64,000 bases of DNA from NCBI RefSeq assembly GCF_041321105.1, contig NZ_JBGGWD010000005.1, positions 248,001 through 312,000 of the forward strand, given 5' to 3'. Below, piece after piece: positions 41,096 to 49,779 of the stretch. A model generated the notes under the pieces. The model had not been told where the DNA came from, ran no database searches, and saw nothing but the letters and a program-made list of their open reading frames with translations. Position 1 is the first letter of the stretch. Each line of letters opens with the position of its first letter. The position numbers and the translations under genes are program-made. This stretch comes from Fibrella musci. GTDB lineage: Bacteria; Bacteroidota; Bacteroidia; Cytophagales; Spirosomataceae.

Positions 41096-42727
41096 ATGAA
41101 TTTTCTCAAAAAGCTAGGTAGCCTGGGCGTCGTGCTTCTCATGGTCGCCGGATGCGGGCCTTTAGATATTGCCCCGGTCAATCGCTTCACCGAACTCAAT
41201 TTCTGGACCACGAGCGAGAACGTAAACAATGCCCTGAACAACATTTACAGCGGCATGTATACCAGCACGTTGTACTTCTACAACGAAGCGCTGTCGGATA
41301 ACGCCTACACGGCCCAGGGATCGGGCGCGGGCAACCCTGAAGCCATCGCCAGCGGTAGCTTCACCTCGACGCTGCCGAAAATCCAGAACGACTGGGCCTT
41401 TTATTACCAGGGCATTAAGTCCTGCAACATCTTTCTGGCCAATGTCGATCAGAACACGACGCTGTCGGCGGCCGACCTGTCGCGGATGAAGGGTGAGGTA
41501 CGTTTCGTGCGGGCCTGGCATCACTTCAACCTGATGAAATGGTACGGAGACGTACCCCTGCTCGACCGCGACCTGACGCCCGACGAGGCCAAAGTGATTC
41601 CCCGCTCGCCAAGGGCTACGGTGCTGAAATTTATTACCGACGAACTGACGGCGGCGGCCACCCTGCTCCCGGCCAAAGACACCTACGCGCCCGCCGATAA
41701 CGGCCGGATTTCGAAAGGGGCGGCTCTGGCCCTGCAAGCCCGCGTGCTGCTCTACGAAGGCAACCGGATGGCCGAGGTCGTGACGCTGTGCGAAAAGCTG
41801 ATCAACGACCAGGCCACCAACGGCCAGTACGGCCTGGCGGCCAACTACAGCGATCTGTTCAGCAGCCCGACGGTCAATAAAACCAGTAATGAGTCGATTT
41901 TGGCCTTGCAATACGTACCTGGCCTACGTACCTGGTCGGAGTACTTCGATTTCGCCCCTCGTTCAGCCGGTGCCCGTACCAACGGACTGGCCCCCACACA
42001 GGAACTGGTCAACGAGTACGTCACGCTCAACGGCAAAGGCATTACCGAAGCGGGTTCGGGTTATTCGGAAAGCACGCCCTACGCCAATCGTGACCCCCGG
42101 CTGACGGCGACGGTCGTTTATGACCAGTACGTCTGGCGCAACGCGGATGGGACCACCCAGATTATCTACATCAAGCCCGGCTCAGACCCCGTCCGCCCCG
42201 CCCTGAATGAGTACACGCTGAATGGGCAGGGTTCGCCTACGGGCTACTACTGGCGCAAATACTACGATCCCAACAGCCTGGCCGGTTTCGCATCGGGCCT
42301 GAATCTGCACCTGATCCGGTATGCCGATGTGCTGCTGATGTATGCCGAAGCCAAACAGAGCCTGGGACAACTGACGGCCGATGTGTGGGACAAAACGATT
42401 CGGCCACTCCGGCAACGGGCGGGCTTCACCAGCACGGAGGCCCTGAACTTCCCCACCAGCGGCGATCTGACGCAGATCATCCGGCGGGAGCGCCGGGCGG
42501 AGCTGGCGATGGAAGGGCTACGGATTGACGACATCCGTCGGTGGAAGATCGCGGAGACGGTACTCAACGGCTACGCCCACGGGGCCAAATTCGGTGACCC
42601 GTCAATCGACAACGGCTATATCCGGGCGCAACGTCGTCAGTTCGACAAGACTAAAAATTACCTGTGGCCGTTGCCCGCCTCAGAATTGAATTTAAACAAG
42701 GCATTGACCCAAAATCCTGGTTTCTAA
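41096..42727 (+). CDS. SusD-family glycan-binding lipoprotein
   Basis: The 543-residue lipoprotein has a leader ending in VVLLMVAGC (lipid Cys 20), then DIAPVNRFTELNFWTT. The RagB/SusD domain includes GEVRFVRAWHHFNLMKWYGD, a TPR-like helical region, and the C-terminal YADVLLMYAEAKQSLG, RRERRAELAMEGLRIDDIRRW and YLWPLPASELNLNKALTQNPG. It caps the SusC channel on the cell surface and captures the oligosaccharide. It lies 18 nt before the SusE-like gene in the same operon. Confidence 0.95.
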   Translation: MNFLKKLGSLGVVLLMVAGCGPLDIAPVNRFTELNFWTTSENVNNALNNIYSGMYTSTLYFYNEALSDNAYTAQGSGAGNPEAIASGSFTSTLPKIQNDWAFYYQGIKSCNIFLANVDQNTTLSAADLSRMKGEVRFVRAWHHFNLMKWYGDVPLLDRDLTPDEAKVIPRSPRATVLKFITDELTAAATLLPAKDTYAPADNGRISKGAALALQARVLLYEGNRMAEVVTLCEKLINDQATNGQYGLAANYSDLFSSPTVNKTSNESILALQYVPGLRTWSEYFDFAPRSAGARTNGLAPTQELVNEYVTLNGKGITEAGSGYSESTPYANRDPRLTATVVYDQYVWRNADGTTQIIYIKPGSDPVRPALNEYTLNGQGSPTGYYWRKYYDPNSLAGFASGLNLHLIRYADVLLMYAEAKQSLGQLTADVWDKTIRPLRQRAGFTSTEALNFPTSGDLTQIIRRERRAELAMEGLRIDDIRRWKIAETVLNGYAHGAKFGDPSIDNGYIRAQRRQFDKTKNYLWPLPASELNLNKALTQNPGF

Positions 42728-42745
42728 CCGTATTCTTCCTATCCA

Positions 42746-43864
42746 ATGACACATGCGTTCACTTATGGTGGTGTGGCCTTGCTCGCGCTACTATCAATCG
42801 GATCCTGCAAGCAGACGGTTCGGGAACTGAACCCGGCAGTTACACCCGTCAGCACCCTGACGGCCCCCGCCAACAATGCCAGCGTCAAGCTGGAACCCAC
42901 TACGCCCGCCAGTGTGCAGTTTAAATGGGAGCCGACCCAGGCGGCAGAAGGGGTGCTCTACGAGGTGGCCTTCGACAAAACCGATGGCGACTTCAGCAAG
43001 CCCTTTTACAAGACCGTATCCGACGGGTTGGGGGTACAGCCACAGCTGACCCTGAGCCACAATGACCTGAAGAAGATTGCGGCTCTGGGCGGCATAGGCG
43101 CTTCGTCAACGGGAAGCGTCAAATGGACCGTACTGGCGTCGGTTGCCTTCAATCGGCAGGCAGGTACGTCCACCCGCGTACTCACCATGACCCGACCCGC
43201 CGGGTTCACCGAGCTTCCCGACAGCTTGTACTTAACCGGCACGGCTACCGAAGGAGGCGACGACGTAACCAAAAGTGTCCGGTTCAAAAAAGTAGAGGCG
43301 GGCATCTTTGAGGTCTATACGTCCCTGAAGGCCGGTACGTACTACCTGACGGATAAGCAGACGGGCGCGGGCAAGAAGTACTACGTGGCTAACGACACCA
43401 TCCGGGAAGGCAACTCGCGCACAACCCTGACCGGTCCGGCGAAAACGTACCGCTTGCGGTATGATTTTAACATAGCCTCTACCCAGGCGACCGAAATACA
43501 GTCGGTTGGTTTGTTCATGTCGGCCTATAACAAGGAAATCGGCACGCTGGCTTATGCCGGCAACGGTACCTGGACAGCCGCCAGTATCCCTGTCGAGTTT
43601 TATCAGTTTTCGTGGGGCCGGGATGAGCGCTACAAATTTGCCATTCACACCGCCACCGGTATAGAGTATATGGGTAGCTCGAACGTGAATAACAACAGCC
43701 CGGCCGGAGCCCCGGCGTCTTATTTCTATCTCCAGCCGGTTTCCAACGCCCAGTGGGACAATACGTACAAATTCGATCCGTCGGCCGATTTGAAAAAGGT
43801 GAAAGTCGACCTTTTCCTGCGGGCAACGACCCCCTACAGCCACCAGGTGACCGTGCTGAAATAA
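42746..43864 (+). CDS. SusE-like surface glycan-binding lipoprotein
   Basis: The 372-residue protein has a lipoprotein leader (VALLALLSIGSC, Cys 21). Residues about 35-150 resemble the N-terminal SusE immunoglobulin-like domain (LTAPANNASVKLEPTTPASV, FKWEPTQAAEGVLYEVAFD). Later domains have repeated LYLTGTATEGGDD- and KKVEAGIFEVYTSLKAGTYY-type segments like SusE/SusF starch-binding modules, where aromatic residues bind sugars. Position directly after SusD supports a role as an accessory mannan-binding protein. Confidence 0.85.
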   Translation: MTHAFTYGGVALLALLSIGSCKQTVRELNPAVTPVSTLTAPANNASVKLEPTTPASVQFKWEPTQAAEGVLYEVAFDKTDGDFSKPFYKTVSDGLGVQPQLTLSHNDLKKIAALGGIGASSTGSVKWTVLASVAFNRQAGTSTRVLTMTRPAGFTELPDSLYLTGTATEGGDDVTKSVRFKKVEAGIFEVYTSLKAGTYYLTDKQTGAGKKYYVANDTIREGNSRTTLTGPAKTYRLRYDFNIASTQATEIQSVGLFMSAYNKEIGTLAYAGNGTWTAASIPVEFYQFSWGRDERYKFAIHTATGIEYMGSSNVNNNSPAGAPASYFYLQPVSNAQWDNTYKFDPSADLKKVKVDLFLRATTPYSHQVTVLK

Positions 43865-43955
43865 GCGCGGGTTTTCCAGCACGCTGTTGATTCGCTTCCA
43901 ACACCCCCTGTGCCGGCTGCGGTAGCGTAGCTGGCACAGGTTTACGACTCCCGTT

Positions 43956-45167
43956 ATGAACCGTCTCTTTTTCACTGGGCTTTATCTCATCGTACTCGTT
44001 ACCCTCTTTTCCGCCTGTGATGACAAGCAACCCGTCCCCGTCGGTGGACCAGACACAACCAAGCCTACCGTACCCAGCCCGACCGTGTCGCGGTACCTGA
44101 CGACGGCCCAGAAAACGCATGACTACGTGCTGGCTAATTTATTGACGCCCTACAAGAGCTACCGGGTCAACACGACCACTGACCCCAACTCCGCGTTTGA
44201 GTGGTACAACGTGAGCCAGATCTACGCCGATGCCGCCATGGTGAAGCGGGGCGACACGACGTACGCGACCTACATGAACGATAGCTTCAACTGGATGAGC
44301 CACTTCTGGGACGACGCCAGCCCCAACGGTGGCTACTTTGCTTTCGTGCGCATTGATGGTACCGGCAAAGGCTCCGATCCGCTGCAATACATCGACGACA
44401 ATTCGCTGTCGGGCGTCATCTACCTCGACGCCTACGAGGTCAGCACCGGAGCCCAGAAAACGACGTACCTTGACAAAGCAAAGGCCTGTGCCAACTGGCT
44501 GATCAAAAGCGGCACCTGGGATAACACTTTCGACGGGGGTTTCTGGTGGAACACGGCCAAGACTGTGAAGCCAACCCAGTCCAACGGGCTGGCGATGCAG
44601 CTATTCACGCGCTTGTACATGATCACCGGCGAGTCGGTTTACCGCGACTGGGCGACGGCCGTTGACAAGTGGTTGTCGAATAAATTGTACGAAAGCAGCA
44701 CCGGCCTGTTCGTCTGGCAGATTGATCAGTCGGGCAAGCGGTTCACCGAAAAATTCACCTACGATAACGCGATCATGGTCGAAGCCTTTCTGTTGTATGC
44801 AGAGGCTATGAAAGACCCGTCGTATCAGGTGAAGGCGCAGGCGCTGGGCACTGCCATGAACCGGACACTGTGGGATAAAACGCATAACGTTTACATTTTC
44901 AATACGAGCGACCGCCGAATCAGCCCCGCCTGGTGCGGGTGGGGATCACAGGCGATGATCAAGCTGTACGAATCGGATAAAAACGCGTCGTGGCTGGGGT
45001 ATGCCCAAGGCAATATCGACGCCATCAATACAGTCCTGAGGGATCCCAATTCAGGCGGTTACTACCAGTTTGCCGGTCTGGACGGTGCCGGACGATATAC
45101 CAACATCGAAGGCGTCGATGTGGCCTGGATGCAACGCCTGCAAGCGATGCTGTCCACCTATAGATAA
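43956..45167 (+). CDS. GH76 alpha-1,6-mannanase-like lipoprotein
   Basis: The 403-residue lipoprotein (leader ending TLFSAC, Cys 21) has the (alpha/alpha)6 fold pattern of GH76 endo-alpha-1,6-mannanases. The catalytic Asp pair is probably in LQYIDDNSLSGVIYLDAYE near residue 150. Other family segments are TFDGGFWWNTAKT, SNGLAMQLFTRLY, FTYDNAIMVEAFLLYAEA and GVDVAWMQRLQAM. Its lipid anchor suggests surface location, cutting the mannan backbone before import. It lies 91 nt after the SusE-like gene and 34 nt before the GH92 gene. Confidence 0.88.
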   Translation: MNRLFFTGLYLIVLVTLFSACDDKQPVPVGGPDTTKPTVPSPTVSRYLTTAQKTHDYVLANLLTPYKSYRVNTTTDPNSAFEWYNVSQIYADAAMVKRGDTTYATYMNDSFNWMSHFWDDASPNGGYFAFVRIDGTGKGSDPLQYIDDNSLSGVIYLDAYEVSTGAQKTTYLDKAKACANWLIKSGTWDNTFDGGFWWNTAKTVKPTQSNGLAMQLFTRLYMITGESVYRDWATAVDKWLSNKLYESSTGLFVWQIDQSGKRFTEKFTYDNAIMVEAFLLYAEAMKDPSYQVKAQALGTAMNRTLWDKTHNVYIFNTSDRRISPAWCGWGSQAMIKLYESDKNASWLGYAQGNIDAINTVLRDPNSGGYYQFAGLDGAGRYTNIEGVDVAWMQRLQAMLSTYR

Positions 45168-45201
45168 CCCGTTAACCAGCCTCCATTCAATCTATTCTGG
45201 A

Positions 45202-47562
45202 ATGAAATACCTAAAAAGCATCACCCTTTTTCCTTCACTGATCCTCATTGCCCTGCTGACGTCCTGCGCGGTAAAGCGGCCCAACGTGCTCCGGTACGTC
45301 GATCCCAACATTGGCACAGCCCACAGCCGCTGGTTCTTCTACACGCCCGCAGCCGTACCCCACGGCATGGCCAAACTGGCTCCGTCGACCAACGGTCACT
45401 ACGGCAATAATCAGGGTTGGGAAGCAGTAGGCTACGATACCCGGCATAATTCCATTGAAGGGTTTGTGCACTTTCACGAATGGCAGGTGGGTGGCGTAAG
45501 CGTCATGCCGACCACGGGCGAGTTGAACGTAAAACCCGGCCTTCTTGAAAACCCCACGAGCGGTTATCGGTCGCGGTTCGATCGCAAGAATCAGGTGGCC
45601 GAACCGGGTTACTACAAAGTCTTACTGGACGATTACCAGATTACCGCCGAGCTCACCGCGACCAGCCATGTCGGTTTCCACCGGTATACATTCCCCAAAA
45701 ACGACCAGTCGCGGGTGCTACTGGACATTGGCAATGTGCAGGGCGAAAGCGGCGACGTGCGGACCGCAGCTATCCGGATGACCGACGATACCCACTTCGA
45801 AGGCTCCGTGACAACGTACCCAAAATACGTGAAGACCTACGACGTGAACGGGCAGGTGTCGATGTATATCTGGGGAGAAGTGAGCAAAAAACCCCGGTCG
45901 GTCGGCGCCTTTTCGGATAGTGGCATTCGACCCAACAGCCGCGAAGCGACAGGAAAGGGAGCCGGACTTTTCCTGGAATACACGACCACCGTCAACGAAG
46001 CCATCGAGCTGAAAGTGGGGCTGTCCTACACCTCGATCGCCAACGCGAAAGCAAATTTTGAGGCCGAAGCAACCGGATTGACGTTTGAGAAAGCCCGAAA
46101 GCAGGCGCAGGAAACGTGGCAAACCGAGTTGGGCAAGCTGGCCGTAGTGGGGAATGAAACCAGCAAGGTGAAATTCTACACCGGCCTGTTCCATGCCCTG
46201 CTGGGTCGTGGTATCGCCAACGACGTAAACGGCTCGTTTCCCCGGCACGACGGTGGGATTGGCCAGTTGCCCCGCGACAAAAACGGGAAATTCAGCTACA
46301 ATTTTTACAACACCGATGCCATCTGGGGCGCCTACTGGAATCTGACCCAGTTATGGGCGCTGTCTTATCCCGAACGGTATACTGATTTTGTACAGACCCA
46401 ACTGGCCGTTTATAAAGAGCGTGGCTGGTTTGGCGATGGCATTGCCAACAGCAACTTTGTGTCGGGTGTGGGCACTAATTTCGTCGGGCTGGCCATTGCC
46501 GGGGCGTATCAAGCGGGCATCCGGGATTACGATACCAACCTGGCTTATCAGGCCATCCGGGCCAACGAACTTAACGGGCGTAATCGCCCCGTGGGGTCGG
46601 GTAAACTGGACGTAGAAGCCTTTGTGAAGCGTGGGTACGTTCCCTACCTCGACGCCGATAAAACCGATTCGACGGGTTCGCACTTTTCAGCTTCCCACAC
46701 GCTGGAATATAGTTTCAGCGCGTTTGCGGCCGCCCAACTGGCCAAAGCGATGGGCAAACAACCCGACTATCAGCAGTTCATGAAGGCTTCTAATGGCTGG
46801 AAGTTGCTGTATGAGCCGAGTCAGAAACTGGTTCGGCCCAAAAAGGCGGATGGCACGTTCATTGACAAGTTCGATCCCTATGAACCGTGGCGTGGTTTTC
46901 AGGAAGGCAATGCCGTGCAATACACCTTTTTTGTGCCGCAGAACCCGAAGGCGCTGATTGAGGCCATCGGCGAAACCACCTTCAACAACCGGCTCGACAG
47001 CATCTTCACGACAGCGCAGAAAAATGGCTTTGGGGGTGGTAAAGAGATCGATGCGTTTGCCGGGATCAAATCGATCTATAACCACGGCAATCAGCCCAAC
47101 CTGCACATCAGCTGGTTATTTAATTTCTCGAAAAAGCCCTGGCTTACCCAGAAATGGACGCGCGCCATCTGCGACGAGTTCTACGGCACGGAACCCATTC
47201 ACGGCTACGGCTATGGGCAGGACGAAGATCAGGGGCAGTTGGGTTCGTGGTACGTGATGGCCGCCCTTGGCCTGTTCGACGTCAAAGGGTTTACGGATCT
47301 ACGACCAGTCATTGAGCTGGGAAGCCCCGTCTTCGACCGGGCCACCATCCGGCTGGGCGATGGCAAACAACTACAGATTGAGGCCAAAAACAACTCCGCC
47401 CAGAACGTGTACGTGCAGTCGGCCACCTTCAACGGGAAAGCCCTGTCGAACTGCTGGCTCTACCGCGATGAATTGATGAAAGGCGGCAAACTCACCTTTG
47501 TGATGGGCAGCCAGCCCAACACGAATTGGGGAAGTCAGACGCCCCCGCCTTCGGCCCAATAA
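45202..47562 (+). CDS. GH92 alpha-mannosidase lipoprotein
   Basis: The ATG at 45202 gives 786 residues with a lipoprotein leader (LILIALLTSC, Cys 22); the upstream frame extension overlaps the GH76 gene and is unlikely. The GH92 start DPNIGTAHSRWFFYTPAAVPHGMAKL, written here only in part as RYVDPNIGTAHSRWFF, and the C-terminal YGYGQDEDQGQLGSWYVM are visible; the latter replaces the more common GNEDxGQMSAWYV, pointing to a GH92 subfamily. GH92 enzymes are Ca-dependent inverting exo-alpha-mannosidases that trim side chains. Linkage specificity cannot be read from sequence. Confidence 0.92.
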   Translation: MKYLKSITLFPSLILIALLTSCAVKRPNVLRYVDPNIGTAHSRWFFYTPAAVPHGMAKLAPSTNGHYGNNQGWEAVGYDTRHNSIEGFVHFHEWQVGGVSVMPTTGELNVKPGLLENPTSGYRSRFDRKNQVAEPGYYKVLLDDYQITAELTATSHVGFHRYTFPKNDQSRVLLDIGNVQGESGDVRTAAIRMTDDTHFEGSVTTYPKYVKTYDVNGQVSMYIWGEVSKKPRSVGAFSDSGIRPNSREATGKGAGLFLEYTTTVNEAIELKVGLSYTSIANAKANFEAEATGLTFEKARKQAQETWQTELGKLAVVGNETSKVKFYTGLFHALLGRGIANDVNGSFPRHDGGIGQLPRDKNGKFSYNFYNTDAIWGAYWNLTQLWALSYPERYTDFVQTQLAVYKERGWFGDGIANSNFVSGVGTNFVGLAIAGAYQAGIRDYDTNLAYQAIRANELNGRNRPVGSGKLDVEAFVKRGYVPYLDADKTDSTGSHFSASHTLEYSFSAFAAAQLAKAMGKQPDYQQFMKASNGWKLLYEPSQKLVRPKKADGTFIDKFDPYEPWRGFQEGNAVQYTFFVPQNPKALIEAIGETTFNNRLDSIFTTAQKNGFGGGKEIDAFAGIKSIYNHGNQPNLHISWLFNFSKKPWLTQKWTRAICDEFYGTEPIHGYGYGQDEDQGQLGSWYVMAALGLFDVKGFTDLRPVIELGSPVFDRATIRLGDGKQLQIEAKNNSAQNVYVQSATFNGKALSNCWLYRDELMKGGKLTFVMGSQPNTNWGSQTPPPSAQ

Positions 47563-47607
47563 GGGTAGCGGTACAGGGGACTATGCTCAACAAATCATAA
47601 ATAACGT

Positions 47608-48822
47608 ATGCGTTTAAGTCAAAAATGGGCCAGGTACGTTGTCGGGCTATCGGTAATCAGCGGGTTTGGTGCGGGTCAGCCGGCGCTGGGTCAATCGCCG
47701 AAACCGTCGGCTGTTTACCTGAGCCGGGCTCGGGAAAGCTACCAGAACGTATGGAATCGATACCGGGTACCTGCTTACGGGTTGTTTTCCGAGAACTACC
47801 CGTCGAATCAGGCCGATTCGCTGACGTACATGCAGGGTGGTGGCGTCAAGGAAAAAGCGGTCAGTTTTCTCTGGCCTTTTTCCGGCCTGTTTTCGGCGAC
47901 TAATGTGTTGCTAAAAACGCCGTCGGAGCGTAAAACGCAACTGCGCTATCTGGACAGCCTGGTGGCCGGGATGGAAACCTACCGCGACACGAACCGCTCG
48001 CCCGTTGGCTATCAGGCGTATCCGGTTCAGTTTGAAAAAGCCGACCGGTATTACGATGACAACGGGCTGGTGGGCATCGACTACATGGAGGCCTACCTGA
48101 ACACCCGGAATCCGTTGTACCTGTCGCGGGCAAAAACCGTTTTTGCGTTCATTCTCAGCGGCTGGGACGACGAGCTGGGCGGTGGCGTAACGTGGCTGGA
48201 GGGGCATCGCGATCAGAAACCGGCCTGCTCCAACGGGATGGCGACCCTCACCGCGCTAAAGCTGTATCAGGGCACCAAAGACCCCTACTACCTGCAATGG
48301 GGCCAGAAATTTTACAACTGGATGCACGCCAGCCTGCTCGACTCAACCGGTGTGTACGCCAATGACCGCAAAGCCACGGGTGCGTTGAACCGGGTTTTCT
48401 ATACCTATAACTCCGGCTCCATGCTCGAAGCGGCCGTACTGCTCTACCAGTTTACCGGTGATAAGCAATACCTCAACCAGGCCGAACAGCTGGCGAAGGA
48501 TTCGTTTGTGCACTTCGCAAAGCGGCCGCATCCGGCTCCAATGGCCATTCAGATCGACCTGCCCTGGTTTGTTACGGTGCTGTTCAGAGGCTACGACGCG
48601 CTGTACCGGGTCAATGGTGATTATCAGTACGTGGCCAGGATCAGGAAAAGTCTCGACTATGCCTGGCAGCATTCCCGCGACCAATACGGACTGGTCACGC
48701 ATAGCTGGATGCCCGACCCTAAGGAGCTGGCCAAACCGAAATGGTTGCTGGACCAGGCTTGCATCGCCGAATTATATGCGCGATTGAGTCTGCTGGAAAA
48801 AGAACGCGAAACAAAACGATAA
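47608..48822 (+). CDS. GH76 alpha-1,6-mannanase-like, probably periplasmic
   Basis: The 404-residue protein has a Sec signal ending near residue 29 (GFGAGQPALGQSP) without a lipobox Cys, so it is likely periplasmic, unlike the other GH76 enzyme of the locus. The double-Asp motif is RYYDDNGLVGIDYMEAY near residue 150. GGGVTWLEGHRDQKPACSNG, FYTYNSGSMLEAAVLLYQF and WLLDQACIAELYARLSLL follow. It probably breaks imported alpha-1,6-mannooligosaccharides. The gene is 45 nt after GH92 and 6 nt before the ROK kinase. Confidence 0.87.
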   Translation: MRLSQKWARYVVGLSVISGFGAGQPALGQSPKPSAVYLSRARESYQNVWNRYRVPAYGLFSENYPSNQADSLTYMQGGGVKEKAVSFLWPFSGLFSATNVLLKTPSERKTQLRYLDSLVAGMETYRDTNRSPVGYQAYPVQFEKADRYYDDNGLVGIDYMEAYLNTRNPLYLSRAKTVFAFILSGWDDELGGGVTWLEGHRDQKPACSNGMATLTALKLYQGTKDPYYLQWGQKFYNWMHASLLDSTGVYANDRKATGALNRVFYTYNSGSMLEAAVLLYQFTGDKQYLNQAEQLAKDSFVHFAKRPHPAPMAIQIDLPWFVTVLFRGYDALYRVNGDYQYVARIRKSLDYAWQHSRDQYGLVTHSWMPDPKELAKPKWLLDQACIAELYARLSLLEKERETKR

Positions 48823-48828
48823 ACCCAC

Positions 48829-49779
48829 ATGGCAGAAAAAGCGGTCATCGCCATCGACCTGGGAGGTACCCGTATCAAACTGGGGCTTATCAGAGCCGGT
48901 ACCATCCTGTTGACGAGCCAGATGGATTCGCAGTCAGGTCAGGGGTTACAGGCCCGGCTACCTCAGCTTGAAACCGCCATCAACACGATGTTAGCGGAAG
49001 CACAGCTGTCTACTGCTGATCTGATCGGCGTGGGCATCGCCATTCCGGGCATTGTTGACCCGATGGACAAACGAGTCCTGACAATCAATGGCAAATACGG
49101 TGATGCGCCGGAACTTGATCTGACTGCCTGGGCTAGTCAGACCTGGGGTTTACCGCTGTATCTAGAGAATGATACTCGTGCTGCCCTACTCGGCGAATGG
49201 CAGCACGGCAGCGGGAAGGGCTACGACAACGTTGTCCTGATGACGCTCGGCACGGGCATCGGCACTTCGGCGGTGATCGAAGGTCGGTTGTTGCGCGGCA
49301 AGCATTTTCAGGCGGGCATTCTGGGGGGGCACGTCGTCATCAACACCCACGGTAACCAATGTAACTGCGGCACGGTTGGCTGCGCCGAGGCTGAAGCGTC
49401 GACCTGGAGTTTGAATCAGCGGGCAACTGCCCACGCAACGTACCCACAAAGTTTACTTGGCCAGTATGATGCCGTTGACTACGAAGCCGTGTTCCGCTGT
49501 GCCCAACAGGGTGATGCGCTGGCGATCACGCTGCGAAACGAAAGCGTAGACACCTGGGCCGCCTGCGCGTACAACCTGGTGCAGGCGTATGACCCGGAAG
49601 TCCTGATTTTGGGCGGAGGGGTTATGGCCAGCCGCAACGCGATCATCCCCCCTATTCAGGCGCGTCTGAACCAGAATGCCTGGGCAACCTGGGGCAACGT
49701 GGCCGTTGTACCCGGCTCTTTATCCGACTCCGCAGCCTTGCTGGGCGTCGCCACTTTAGCATACAACCTGGATATATGA
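48829..49779 (+). CDS. ROK-family sugar kinase, probable mannokinase
   Basis: The 316-residue kinase has the ATP phosphate loop AIDLGGTRIKLGLI, the catalytic region YLENDTRAALLGEWQHGSG with GTGIGTSAVIEG, the Zn-binding ROK signature GNQCNCGTVGCAEAEAS near residue 180, and VLILGGGVMASRN. ROK kinases phosphorylate glucose, mannose, fructose or amino sugars. Its overlap of 4 nt with a mannose-6-phosphate isomerase gene points to mannose as the substrate (inference). Cytoplasmic. Confidence 0.93.
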   Translation: MAEKAVIAIDLGGTRIKLGLIRAGTILLTSQMDSQSGQGLQARLPQLETAINTMLAEAQLSTADLIGVGIAIPGIVDPMDKRVLTINGKYGDAPELDLTAWASQTWGLPLYLENDTRAALLGEWQHGSGKGYDNVVLMTLGTGIGTSAVIEGRLLRGKHFQAGILGGHVVINTHGNQCNCGTVGCAEAEASTWSLNQRATAHATYPQSLLGQYDAVDYEAVFRCAQQGDALAITLRNESVDTWAACAYNLVQAYDPEVLILGGGVMASRNAIIPPIQARLNQNAWATWGNVAVVPGSLSDSAALLGVATLAYNLDI